Origin: CAXXXW01 sp963665555
Lineage (GTDB): Bacteria; Pseudomonadota; Alphaproteobacteria; Thalassobaculales; Thalassobaculaceae
Reading direction: 5' to 3'
Assembly (NCBI GenBank): GCA_963665555.2
Contig: OY762308.1
Location: 930,001-994,000 of the forward strand
Length of the DNA stretch: 64,000 nucleotides
Part shown: one piece after another, positions 1 to 9,698 of the stretch
How the letters are laid out: every line of letters starts with the position of its first letter
Position numbering within the stretch: the stretch's first letter is position 1
Program-made: the position numbers and the translations under genes
The notes under the pieces: generated by a model
What the model was told of the DNA's origin: nothing
Seen by the model: only the letters and a program-made list of their open reading frames with translations
Databases searched by the model: none

Positions 1-1249
<1,249 letters not shown>

Positions 1250-1283
1250 GCCGGCGGGCCGGGGTATCGGAGAGGCGGACGCG

Positions 1284-2039
1284 ATGTCGCTGTTGAGGAT
1301 CGAGAACCTGCGCGCCAGCGTGGACGGCACGGAAATCCTGCGCGGGATCGACCTGGAGGTCGGCCCGGGCGAGGTCCACGCCGTCATGGGGCCGAACGGT
1401 TCGGGCAAGAGCACGCTGGCCCATATCCTCGCCGGGCGCGACGGCTACGAGGTCACGGGCGGCTCGGCGAGCTTCCGGGGCGCGGACCTGCTGGACATGG
1501 AGCCGGACGAGCGGGCGAACCGGGGCCTCTTCCTCGCCTTCCAGTACCCGGTGGAAATCCCCGGCGTCGCCGGCATGACCTTCCTGCGGGAGGCGTACAA
1601 CGCGAAGCTGCGCCACGCCGGCCGCGAGGAGGCGGACGCGATGGCCTTCCTCAAGCTGGTCCGCGCCCGCGCCCGCGCGCTCGGCATGGACGACGACGTG
1701 CTGAAGCGCCCGGTCAATGTCGGGTTCTCCGGCGGCGAGAAGAAGCGCAACGAGGTGCTGCAGATGGCGGTGCTGGAGCCGGTGCTCGCCGTGCTGGACG
1801 AGACCGATTCCGGCCTCGACATCGACGCGCTGAAGGTGGTGGCGGACGGCGTGAACGCGCTGCGCTCGCCCGAACGGGGGATGCTGGTCATCACCCACTA
1901 CCAGCGCCTGCTGAACCATATCGAGCCGGACCGCGTGCATGTGCTCGCCAACGGCGCGATCCGGCGCTCCGGCGGCAAGGAGCTGGCCCTGGAGCTGGAG
2001 GAGAGCGGCTACGCCGCGTTCACGGGAGAGGCCGCCTGA
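1284..2039 (+). CDS. sufC: Fe-S cluster assembly ATPase SufC
   Basis: ABC-type ATPase of the SufBCD scaffold; ATP binding drives the conformational change that exposes the cluster assembly site. The 251 residues are the normal length for the family. Visible are Walker A GPNGSGKST (about residue 33), the Q-loop region FLAFQYPVEIPG, the signature FSGGEKKR and the Walker B/D-loop LDETDSGLDID; DETDSGLD with acidic D-loop is typical of SufC rather than of transporter ATPases. No membrane partner is nearby. The stop overlaps the sufD start by one base (TGATG), so translation is probably coupled. Confidence 0.97.
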   Translation: MSLLRIENLRASVDGTEILRGIDLEVGPGEVHAVMGPNGSGKSTLAHILAGRDGYEVTGGSASFRGADLLDMEPDERANRGLFLAFQYPVEIPGVAGMTFLREAYNAKLRHAGREEADAMAFLKLVRARARALGMDDDVLKRPVNVGFSGGEKKRNEVLQMAVLEPVLAVLDETDSGLDIDALKVVADGVNALRSPERGMLVITHYQRLLNHIEPDRVHVLANGAIRRSGGKELALELEESGYAAFTGEAA

Positions 2040-3349
2040 TGCCGGACGATCTCGCCCCGTTCCCGCCGTTCTGGGAGTCGATCGCGACGGCGGCGGCGCG
2101 GCCGGGCGATCCGCCGTGGCTGGCCGGGCTGCGCGCCCGCGCCCGCGCGCGCTACGCCGCCGCCGGCTGGCCGCACGCGCGGACCGAGTCCTGGAAATAC
2201 ACCAGCCTCAACGCGCTGGCGGCCGAGGCGTTCGCGCCGGCGCCCGGCCGGGACGCGCCCGCCGCCGCCCGCGCGCCGGAGGTCGACGGCCCCCGGCTGG
2301 TGCTCGCCAACGGCGTTTTCCGCCCCGACCTCTCCGATCCCGGCGGGCCGGGCGCGGGCGTCGCGGCGATGGCGCTGGACGACGCGCCGGAGGAGGTCCG
2401 GGCCGGGCTGGCGGCGGCGGTCGAGGAGACCGATTCGACCGACGGGCTGCCGCTGGCGGCGCTCAGCACGGCGGCCCTGGCCGGCGGGATCTTCCTCGAC
2501 ATCGCGCCCGGCGCCGCGCCCGGCGCGCCGATCCACATCGTCTCCGCGGCCGACGGCGAAGGCGCGGCCCTGGCGCCCCGGATCGTGGTCCGCGCCGGCC
2601 GCGACAGCGCGGCGGATGTGGTCGAAAGCCATGTCGGCCCGGCCGGCGGGCGCTATTTCGCGAACGCGGTGACGCAAGTCTCCGTCGGGCGCGGCGCCCG
2701 GCTCGGCCACGCCAAGGCGCAGAACGAGGGCGCGCGGGCCTTCCACATCGCGCTGACCCTGGTCGAGGCGGCGGAGCGCGCGGAGTACGACAATTTCGCG
2801 CTCGCCGTCGGCGCGCGCCTCGCCCGCAACGAAATCCGCGTCCGCGTCGCCGGGACCGGGGCCGAGTGCCGGATCGACGGCGCCTATCTCGGCGCGGGCG
2901 GCCGGCATCTCGACAACACCGTCTTCATCGACCACGCCGCGCCCGGATGCCGCAGCCGGCAGGCCTACAAGGGCGTGCTGGCCGACCGGGCGCGCGGCGT
3001 CTTCCAGGGAAAGAGCCTGGTCCGCCGCGAGGCGCAGCGGACGGACGCCCACCAGATGAACCGCGCCCTGCTGCTGTCGGACAAGGCGGAGATCGACTCC
3101 AAGCCGGAACTGGAAATCTACGCCGACGACGTGCGGTGCGGCCACGGGGCGACGGTGGGCGAACTGGAGGCGGACCAGCTGTTCTACCTGCGGGCCCGGG
3201 GCCTTTCGCGCGCCGCCGCCCGGCGGATGCTGGTCGCGGGCTATGTGGACGACGCGATCGGCGCGATCCGTTGCGCGCGCACGCGCGGCGCCTTCGCGCG
3301 GCTCGCGGCCGGATGGCTCGACAGCGCCCTCGACGGAGACGCGCGATGA
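2039..3349 (+). CDS. sufD: Fe-S cluster assembly protein SufD
   Basis: Third subunit of the SufBC2D scaffold, a beta-helix paralogue of SufB that stabilises the complex and helps iron entry. The 436 residues fit the family. The N-terminal half is Ala/Pro/Gly-rich and variable, while the C-terminal half has the SufB/SufD core (HAKAQNEGARAFH, then GRHLDNTVFIDHAAPGC, KGVLADRARGVFQG and the HGATVGELEADQLFYLRARG region). That last motif (H-G-A-T-x-G) is the SufD version of the SufB HEATTSKI segment. The start overlaps the sufC stop and the end overlaps the sufS start (ATGA), so it sits in the middle of a translationally coupled operon. Confidence 0.95.
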   Translation: MPDDLAPFPPFWESIATAAARPGDPPWLAGLRARARARYAAAGWPHARTESWKYTSLNALAAEAFAPAPGRDAPAAARAPEVDGPRLVLANGVFRPDLSDPGGPGAGVAAMALDDAPEEVRAGLAAAVEETDSTDGLPLAALSTAALAGGIFLDIAPGAAPGAPIHIVSAADGEGAALAPRIVVRAGRDSAADVVESHVGPAGGRYFANAVTQVSVGRGARLGHAKAQNEGARAFHIALTLVEAAERAEYDNFALAVGARLARNEIRVRVAGTGAECRIDGAYLGAGGRHLDNTVFIDHAAPGCRSRQAYKGVLADRARGVFQGKSLVRREAQRTDAHQMNRALLLSDKAEIDSKPELEIYADDVRCGHGATVGELEADQLFYLRARGLSRAAARRMLVAGYVDDAIGAIRCARTRGAFARLAAGWLDSALDGDAR

Positions 3350-4581
3350 ACGCCGCGCCCAGGCCCTACGATGTCGAGGCGATCCGGGCGGACTTCCCGA
3401 TCCTGTCGCAAACCGTGCGCGGCAAGCCGCTGGTCTATCTCGACAGCGCCGGCTCGGCCCAGAAGCCGCGCCAGGTCGTCGAGGCGGTGGCGCGCGCCTA
3501 CGGGACCGAATACGCCAATGTCCATCGCGGCCTGCACTACCTCTCGGAACTGGCCTCCGCCCGTTACGAGGCGGCGCGGGAGACGGTGCGCGCCTTTATC
3601 GGCGCCGAACACGCGCACGAGATCGTCTTCACCCAGGGCACGACGGATTCCCTCAACCTCGTCGCCGCCAGCCACGGCGCGACCGCTCTCGGACCGGGCG
3701 ACGAGGTGTTGGTCACGCTGGCCGAGCACCACTCCAACATCGTGCCCTGGCATTTGCTGCGCGAGCGGACGGGCTGCGTCGTCCGCGCGGTCCCGGTGGA
3801 CGACGACGGCGCCTTCCACCTCGCCGATTTCGAGCGGTCGATCGGGGAGAGGACGAAGATCGTCGCCATCTGCCATGTCTCGAACGTGCTCGGCACCGTG
3901 CTGCCGGTGCGCGACATCGCCCGGATCGCGCGCGCGCGCGGCGCGGTCACGGTGGTGGACGGCGCCCAGGGCGCGGTGCACATGCCGGTGGATGTGCGCG
4001 AACTGGGCGTCGATTTCTACGCCTTCTCCGGCCACAAGCTCTACGGCCCGTCGGGCGTCGGCGTGCTTTACGGGCGCGAGGCTCTGCTGGAGGCGATGCC
4101 GCCGGTCCGGGGCGGCGGCGGCATGATCGACCGGGTTACGATCGAAGGATCGACCTGGGCCGAACTCCCGGACAAGTTCGAGGCCGGAACCCCGCCGATC
4201 GTCCAGGCGATCGGCCTCGCCGCCGCCATCGACTACCTGGAGGGGATCGGCATGTCCGCCATCGCCGCGCACGAGCGCGCGCTGCTGAACCACGCGACGC
4301 AGCGCCTCGCGGCGGTGGAGGGGCTGCGCTTCGTCGGCACGGCGCCCGGCAAGGCGAGCGTGGTGTCCTTCGCCATGGACTGCGCGCATCCCCACGACAT
4401 CTCGACGATCATCGACCGCGAGGGCGTCGCGGTGCGGGCCGGCCACCACTGCGCCCAGCCCCTGATGGACCGCTTCGACCTGCCGTCCACCGCGCGGGCG
4501 AGCCTGGGGCTGTACAACACGGCCGGGGAGATCGACCTGCTCGCCGACAGCCTGGAGAAGGTGAGGGAGATTTTCCGATGA
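3346..4581 (+). CDS. sufS: Cysteine desulfurase SufS
   Basis: Pyridoxal-phosphate enzyme that takes sulfur from cysteine and passes it to the SUF scaffold. The 411 residues match class II (SufS-type) desulfurases. The PLP lysine is in FSGHKLYGPSG (about residue 230) and the persulfide cysteine in RAGHHCAQPLMDRF (about residue 368), both at the spacing known for SufS. The start is taken at ATG 3346, which overlaps the sufD stop. No SufE gene is visible in the window, so the sulfur acceptor may be encoded elsewhere. The end overlaps the sufT start by ATGA. Confidence 0.97.
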   Translation: MNAAPRPYDVEAIRADFPILSQTVRGKPLVYLDSAGSAQKPRQVVEAVARAYGTEYANVHRGLHYLSELASARYEAARETVRAFIGAEHAHEIVFTQGTTDSLNLVAASHGATALGPGDEVLVTLAEHHSNIVPWHLLRERTGCVVRAVPVDDDGAFHLADFERSIGERTKIVAICHVSNVLGTVLPVRDIARIARARGAVTVVDGAQGAVHMPVDVRELGVDFYAFSGHKLYGPSGVGVLYGREALLEAMPPVRGGGGMIDRVTIEGSTWAELPDKFEAGTPPIVQAIGLAAAIDYLEGIGMSAIAAHERALLNHATQRLAAVEGLRFVGTAPGKASVVSFAMDCAHPHDISTIIDREGVAVRAGHHCAQPLMDRFDLPSTARASLGLYNTAGEIDLLADSLEKVREIFR

Positions 4582-4991
4582 GCGAGTTCGGACCGGAGCT
4601 GAACCCCTACGGCTCCTTCATGCTGGACCCGGCGGTCCCGGAAGGGACCACCGCGCGCGCCGGCGCGCCGCTCGCCGAGGGCGCGGCGACCGCCAGCGAC
4701 GAGGCCATCGTCGAGGCGCTGCGCACCGTGCACGACCCGGAAATCCCGGTGAACATCTACGACCTCGGCCTGATCTACGACACCGAGCGGCTCGACGGCG
4801 GCGACGTGAAAATCCTGATGACGCTGACCGCGCCGGCCTGCCCGGTGGCGGGCGAGATGCCCTACGACGTGGCGGCGGCGGTGTCGGACGTGGCGGGGGT
4901 GGGCGAGGTCGCGGTCGAACTGACCTGGGAGCCGCCCTGGACGCCGGAGCGGATGAGCGACGAGGCGAAGCTGATCCTCAACATGTATTGA
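4578..4991 (+). CDS. sufT: SUF system Fe-S assembly protein SufT (MIP18/DUF59)
   Basis: Small MIP18-family protein involved in Fe-S protein maturation. Of the 137 residues, the first 40 or so are a low-complexity tail and residues 45-130 form the DUF59 domain, with HDPEIPVNIYDLGLIYD, the LTAPACPVAGEMP loop holding the conserved cysteine, and the VELTWEPPWTPERMSDEAK end typical of SUF-linked members. The ATG overlaps the sufS stop. Position inside the operon supports the SufT assignment over other DUF59 proteins such as the phenylacetate PaaD subunit. Confidence 0.9.
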   Translation: MSEFGPELNPYGSFMLDPAVPEGTTARAGAPLAEGAATASDEAIVEALRTVHDPEIPVNIYDLGLIYDTERLDGGDVKILMTLTAPACPVAGEMPYDVAAAVSDVAGVGEVAVELTWEPPWTPERMSDEAKLILNMY

Positions 4992-5071
4992 GGCCGGCGC
5001 CGCCGGACTGGACGCAAGCGGAGCGCGGCCCCATATTGCATGGGGCGGCGGACGAAGACGGAGCGGGAGCG

Positions 5072-5428
5072 ATGTTCGATTTCCAGCCGGGCAAGGCGCC
5101 GATCGAGCTGACCGACGCGGCGGCGGCGCGGGCGCGCGCGCTGATGGAGCGGGCCGGCGACGAGCAGGTGATCGGCCTGCGCGTCGGCGTGAAGAGCAAG
5201 GGCTGCTCCGGCCTCAGCTATTTCGTCGAATACGCCACCGAGCGGAAGCGGTTCGAGGATATGGTCGAGGACAAGGGCGTCACCCTGTTCATCGACCCGA
5301 CGGCCGTGATGTTCATCCTCGGCTCGCGGATGGACTACAAGGAGGACAAGATGTTCTCCGGCTTCGTGTTCGACAACCCGAACGAGACGGCCCGCTGCGG
5401 CTGCGGCGAGAGCTTTTCGGTGGGCTGA
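5072..5428 (+). CDS. sufA: A-type Fe-S cluster carrier (SufA/IscA family)
   Basis: Carrier that receives Fe-S clusters from SufBCD and hands them to target apoproteins. The 118 residues are the normal length. The three cluster-binding cysteines are present: one in KGCSGLSY (near residue 49) and two in the C-terminal RCGCGESFSVG. I chose ATG 5072 (MFDFQPGK), preceded by an A/G-rich ribosome site, over an upstream TTG at 4988 that would add 28 residues without family similarity. SufA versus IscA versus ErpA cannot be separated by motif alone; operon position favours SufA. Last gene of the operon, convergent with glnS 16 bases away; no clear hairpin terminator lies between them. Confidence 0.92.
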   Translation: MFDFQPGKAPIELTDAAAARARALMERAGDEQVIGLRVGVKSKGCSGLSYFVEYATERKRFEDMVEDKGVTLFIDPTAVMFILGSRMDYKEDKMFSGFVFDNPNETARCGCGESFSVG

Positions 5429-5444
5429 GGCGGCGCGCCCCGCG

Positions 5445-7133
5445 CTACCCCTTCGCCCGCGCCCTGGCCCAGCTGTCGCGCAGCGCGACGACGCGGTTGT
5501 AGACCGGCGCCGCCGCCGTCCCGTCCGGGTCGGCGTGGAAATAGCCGAGCCGCTCGAACTGCGCGGGCGCGCCCGTCGGCGCGCCGGCCAGCGACGGCTC
5601 CAGCTTGCAGCCCTCCAGGACCTCCAGCGACTCCGGGTTCAGGTCGTCCGTGAAATCCCCGTCCGCGCCCGGATCGGGGCGCGTGTAGAGCGGCTCGTAG
5701 AGCCGGACCTCGGCGTCGCGCGCGTGGGCGGCCGAGACCCAGTGGATCGTCCCCCGCACCTTGCGCCCGTCCGGCGCGTCGCCGCCCCGGCTCGCGGGAT
5801 CGTGGACGCAGCGGATTTCGACGACCTCCCCGGCGGCGTCGCGGACCACGCCCGCGCACGTGACCAGGTACGCATATCGCAGCCGCACCTCCCGCCCCGG
5901 CGCGAGGCGGAAGAACTTGCGCGGCGGCTCCTCCATGAAGTCGTCGCGCTCGATCCAGATCTCGCGCGAGAAGGGCAGTTCGCGCGCGCCCGCCGCCGGG
6001 TCGGAAGGATGGTTCGGCGCCTCCAGCCAGTCCGTCTCGCCCTCGGGGAAGCTTTCGACGACGACCTTCAGCGGCCGCAGCACCGCCATGCGCCGCGGCG
6101 CCGTCGCGTTCAGCCGCTCGCGGATCGCGTGCTCCAGCATGGCGATCTCGACCGTGCCCTCGTTGCGCGAGACCGACAGGCGGGAGACGAAATCGCGCAG
6201 CGCCTCGGGCGGCACGCCGCGCCGGCGCAGGCCCGAAAGCGTCGGCAGGCGCGGATCGTCCCAGCCCCGCACATGCCCCTCCGCCACCAGCCGCGTCAGC
6301 CGGCGCTTGGAGAGCACCGCGTGGGAGATTTGCAGCTTGGCGAACTCGTACTGCCTGGGCCGGGCCGGGACCGGCAGCCGCTCGATCAGCCAGTCGTAGA
6401 GCGGCCGGTGGTCGGCGAACTCCAGCGTGCAGAGCGAATGCGTCACCCCCTCGATCGCGTCGGACTGGCCATGCGCGAAGTCGTAGGTTGGGTAGATGCG
6501 CCACGCCTCTCCGGTGCGCGGATGGGCGGCGTGGAGGATGCGGTAGAGCACCGGGTCGCGCAGGTTGATATTGCCCGACGCCATATCGATCCGCGCGCGC
6601 AGCACCCGCGCGCCCTCCGCGAACTCGCCCGCCCTCATGCGCCGGAACAGGTCGAGGCTTTCCGCCGCCGGCCGGTCGCGCCACGGGCTGGGCCGCCCCG
6701 GTTCGGTCAGCGTGCCGCGATGGGCGCGCATCTCCTCGGCCGAGAGGTCGTCCACATAGGCGTCGCCCGCGCGGACCAGGTGTTCGGCCCATTCGTACAG
6801 CCGCTCGAAATAGTCGGAGGCGAACCGCGCCTCGCCCGGCCACTCGAAGCCGAGCCAGCGCACGTCGCGCCGGATCGCGTCGATGAACTCGGCCTCCTCG
6901 CGCGTCGGGTTGGTGTCGTCGAAGCGCAGGTTGCAATGGCCGCCGAACTCCCGCGCGACGCCGAAATTGAGGCAGATCGACAGCGCGTGGCCGATATGGA
7001 GGTAGCCGTTCGGCTCCGGCGGGAAGCGGGTGACGATCCCGCCCGGCTCGTGCAGGCCGGCCGCGATGTCGGCGCGGATGCGCGCGCGGATCGAGTCCGC
7101 CGGGGCGTCGGTCGCGGTGTCGTCGGCGCTCAT
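5445..7133 (-). CDS. glnS: Glutamine--tRNA ligase
   Basis: Class I aminoacyl-tRNA synthetase that charges tRNA(Gln) with glutamine in the cytosol. The 562 residues compare with about 555 in E. coli. The catalytic domain begins VTRFPPEPNGYLHIGHA (class I HIGH motif) and the KMSKS-type motif reads VLSKRRL near residue 275. The C-terminal half has the anticodon-binding beta-barrel region (KVRGTIHWVSAAHA). The 20-residue acidic N-terminal extension is normal variation. Its presence means direct glutaminylation, which is unusual for alphaproteobacteria that rely only on GatCAB, but glnS does occur in many of them by transfer. Divergent from the thioesterase gene. Confidence 0.96.
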   Translation of the reverse strand: MSADDTATDAPADSIRARIRADIAAGLHEPGGIVTRFPPEPNGYLHIGHALSICLNFGVAREFGGHCNLRFDDTNPTREEAEFIDAIRRDVRWLGFEWPGEARFASDYFERLYEWAEHLVRAGDAYVDDLSAEEMRAHRGTLTEPGRPSPWRDRPAAESLDLFRRMRAGEFAEGARVLRARIDMASGNINLRDPVLYRILHAAHPRTGEAWRIYPTYDFAHGQSDAIEGVTHSLCTLEFADHRPLYDWLIERLPVPARPRQYEFAKLQISHAVLSKRRLTRLVAEGHVRGWDDPRLPTLSGLRRRGVPPEALRDFVSRLSVSRNEGTVEIAMLEHAIRERLNATAPRRMAVLRPLKVVVESFPEGETDWLEAPNHPSDPAAGARELPFSREIWIERDDFMEEPPRKFFRLAPGREVRLRYAYLVTCAGVVRDAAGEVVEIRCVHDPASRGGDAPDGRKVRGTIHWVSAAHARDAEVRLYEPLYTRPDPGADGDFTDDLNPESLEVLEGCKLEPSLAGAPTGAPAQFERLGYFHADPDGTAAAPVYNRVVALRDSWARARAKG

Positions 7134-7271
7134 GGCTGGCGGCGGCTCGCTGGTTCCGGGAACGGCGCCTGTATGCCGGAAAGCGCGCGCGGTGGGAAGG
7201 GAAGGGGCGCCGCCGGCGAACGAACTCTGCTAAACCCCCGCCCGACGATCCACCCGCGAACGGCCCGCTCC

Positions 7272-8162
7272 ATGACAATCTGGCACCAAGTCCACACCGG
7301 CGTCGTGCATCCCTGGCTGTGCGACCAGTTCGGCCACCTGAACGTCCGCCGCTACGCCGACCTGTTCAACGAGGGCATGTTCCATGTCTGGCACGCCGCC
7401 GGCCTCGGCCGCGCGGTCGTCCTGCCGCACGGGGGGCACGGCGTCGCCGGCATAACCCGCACGAACTTCGTCCGGGAATGCCCCGTCGGCACGCTGCTGC
7501 GGGTCGAGGGCGCGCTGGTCCGCGCCAGCGGGAAGACGATCACCTTCCTGCTGCGCATGAGGAACGCCGAGACCGGCGACATCCACGCGACGCTGGATTC
7601 GATGGAGGTTTTCTTCGACCCCGAAACCCGGCGCTCCATGCCGATCCCGCCCGCGCTGCGGCCCATCGTGGACGCGCAGCTGGCCGGGCCGGAGGAGGCG
7701 CCGGACCTGCCCGCGATCCCCCGCGAGGCGCCGCCGGTGGGGCGCTGGCACGAGTTGCACCGGGGCGTCTGTTTCCCGTGGCACTGCGACCAGTGGGGCC
7801 ACATGAACGTGCGCTGGTACGCGCATTTTTTCGACGACGCGATCTTCCACATCTGGTCGCGCGTCGGCGCGGGCTGGAAGGCGATGGAGGCGCTCGGCGT
7901 CCACACGGTCACGGCCAGCACGGTCACGCATTTCCGCAAGGAGGTCCGTTCGGCCGACCTGTTCGTCGTCGAGGGCGGCGTGGCGCGTTGCGGGACGCGC
8001 AGCGTGACCTACCGCCAGCGGATGACCCATGTGGAGACCGGCGAGGTTCTGGCCTACCAGGATGTGGTCGAGGTGTTCTTCGACCCGGAGACCCGCGCCT
8101 CGACGCCGATGCCGGACTCGATCCGCGCCGCGCTGGCGGCCGAACTCGAGGGCGGGGCGTAG
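7272..8162 (+). CDS. Double-hotdog acyl-CoA thioesterase
   Basis: Predicted cytosolic thioesterase of the 4-hydroxybenzoyl-CoA/YbgC-like hotdog type. The 296 residues contain two clearly related hotdog domains, about 1-135 and 155-290. Each has the catalytic signature D-Q-x-G-H-x-N-V-R: CDQFGHLNVRRYADLF in the first and CDQWGHMNVRWYAHFF in the second. Each domain also ends with a V-E-V/M-E-V-FFDPETR segment, showing internal duplication. Substrate is not evident; neighbours (MFS carrier, amidase) suggest a catabolic or detoxifying role. Start ATG 7272 was chosen because the first hotdog begins directly after it. Confidence 0.85.
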   Translation: MTIWHQVHTGVVHPWLCDQFGHLNVRRYADLFNEGMFHVWHAAGLGRAVVLPHGGHGVAGITRTNFVRECPVGTLLRVEGALVRASGKTITFLLRMRNAETGDIHATLDSMEVFFDPETRRSMPIPPALRPIVDAQLAGPEEAPDLPAIPREAPPVGRWHELHRGVCFPWHCDQWGHMNVRWYAHFFDDAIFHIWSRVGAGWKAMEALGVHTVTASTVTHFRKEVRSADLFVVEGGVARCGTRSVTYRQRMTHVETGEVLAYQDVVEVFFDPETRASTPMPDSIRAALAAELEGGA

Positions 8163-8191
8163 GCGCGGGCCGGCCGGCGGGGCGGCCGGGC

Positions 8192-9502
8192 ATGGAGGCG
8201 GCGCGCCGCCGCGTCGCCGCCGCCGTCGGACGGCGGGCGTTCTACGGCTGGGCGATCGTCGCCGTCGCGGCGGCCGGCATTTTCGCCAGCGGCCCCGGCC
8301 AGTCCCACACTTTCAGCGTGTTCATCGACCCGATCTCGCGCGACCTCGGCATCGGCGCGACGGCGCTGTCGAGCGCCTACGGCCTGGCGACGCTGGTCGC
8401 CGCCTTCGGCCTGCCGGCGATGGGGCGGCTGGTGGACCGCAAGGGGCCGACGCGCGTCATGGCGGTCGTGGTCGTGCTGCTCGGCCTCGCCTGCGCCGCC
8501 TTCGGCTTCGTCGGGGGCGTGGTCTGGCTGGCGCTGGGGTTCGGCGCGCTGCGGTTCCTCGGCCAGGGGTCGCTGATGCTGACCTCGGCCAATGTCGTCT
8601 CGCACTGGTTCGCGCGCAAGCGCGGCTTCGCCATGAGCCTGGTGCTGCTCGGCTTCGCGGTCTCGATGGCGGTCCATCCGCCGGCGAGCCAGTGGCTGAT
8701 CGAGCGCGTCGGCTGGCGGGAGGCGTGGTTCTGGCTCGGCGTTTCGACCTGGGCGCTGATGCTGCCGCTGATCGTGCTGTTCCTGCACGACAGCCCGGAG
8801 CGCCTGGGCCTGGCGCCGGACGGCGCGGCCGGCGGGGACGGACCGGCGGCGGGGAAGGGGGAGGCCGGGGGCGGCGCGGCCGGCGGCCGGCATTCCGCCG
8901 TCTGGGGCCTGACGCTCGCCGAGGCGCTGCGCACGCGGACCTTCTACATCGTCGCGGCGGGGCTGTTCACCGTGTCGATGCTGGTGACGACGCTGCATTT
9001 CTTCCAGGTGACGATCTTCGCGCGCCAGGGGCTTTCGCCGGCGGTCGCGGCGTGGATTTTCCCGCTGTCGGCCGTGGTCGCGGTGGTCTGCCAGCCCATT
9101 GTCGGGCGCTGCCTCGACCGTTTCCCGACGCCCCGCGTGTTCGGCGCGGCGCTGCTGTTGCTGACCGCCTCGCTGCTGGCGATCGCGCAGGTCCGCGACA
9201 CGGAGACGGCGGTGCTCTACGGCGTCGTTTTCGGCGTCAACAACGCGGCCGGGCTGACGCTGTTCGGCTATCTCTGGCCGCGCTATTTCGGCCGCCGCCA
9301 CCTGGGGTCGATCCAGGGGACGGGCCAGACGATCGGCGTCGTCGGCGCGTCGATCGGCCCGCTGCCGCTGGGCATCGCGGTGGACCTGGCCGGCTCCCAC
9401 GCCGAAATGCTCTACACGCTCGCCGCCATCCCGATCGCCGTGGCGGTCCTGACCCAGTTCCTCAAGGACCCGGAAACGGGCGCAAGCGCCGGCGGCGCGT
9501 GA
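8192..9502 (+). CDS. MFS transporter
   Basis: Inner-membrane secondary carrier of the major facilitator superfamily, oxalate/formate- or monocarboxylate-carrier-like. The 436 residues hold about 12 hydrophobic segments in two halves separated by a Gly/Ala-rich cytoplasmic loop (about 215-245). The loop 2-3 motif reads GRLVDRKGPTR, matching the MFS G-x-x-x-D-R-x-G-x-R consensus, and the second half has a weaker repeat at GRCLDRFPTPR. ATG 8192 lies 29 bases after the thioesterase stop, so the two are probably cotranscribed. Substrate unknown; the family often carries organic anions. Confidence 0.85.
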   Translation: MEAARRRVAAAVGRRAFYGWAIVAVAAAGIFASGPGQSHTFSVFIDPISRDLGIGATALSSAYGLATLVAAFGLPAMGRLVDRKGPTRVMAVVVVLLGLACAAFGFVGGVVWLALGFGALRFLGQGSLMLTSANVVSHWFARKRGFAMSLVLLGFAVSMAVHPPASQWLIERVGWREAWFWLGVSTWALMLPLIVLFLHDSPERLGLAPDGAAGGDGPAAGKGEAGGGAAGGRHSAVWGLTLAEALRTRTFYIVAAGLFTVSMLVTTLHFFQVTIFARQGLSPAVAAWIFPLSAVVAVVCQPIVGRCLDRFPTPRVFGAALLLLTASLLAIAQVRDTETAVLYGVVFGVNNAAGLTLFGYLWPRYFGRRHLGSIQGTGQTIGVVGASIGPLPLGIAVDLAGSHAEMLYTLAAIPIAVAVLTQFLKDPETGASAGGA

Positions 9503-9509
9503 AGGGGCG

Positions 9510-9654
9510 CGCCCGCCGCGCGGCGGCGGTGTGCTCCGCGTCATGGCGGCCGGGCGCGGCCCGGAACTCGCGCGGAAAGTATTCCACAACGCCGGCGCCG
9601 CGGCCAATCGAAAACGCCCGGCCGTCCCCGCCCGCCGCGCGGCGGCGGTGTGCT
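9510..9654. repeat. 26-bp direct repeat pair in intergenic region
   Basis: Two exact copies of a 26-base GC-rich word (CGCCCGCCGCGCGG... ending GGTGTGCT) at 9510-9535 and 9629-9654, 119 bases apart, between the MFS carrier and the amidase. The first copy starts 8 bases after the MFS stop; the second ends about 45 bases before the amidase start, next to a weak -10-like TATGGT. Each copy is itself partly self-complementary (CCGCCGCGCGGCGG). The function is unknown. The rest of the 196-base gap shows no gene. Confidence 0.8.
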
Positions 9655-9698
9655 ATGGTCGGGGCCGGCCGCCAACGACTTGACGGGGAGAATCGCCG

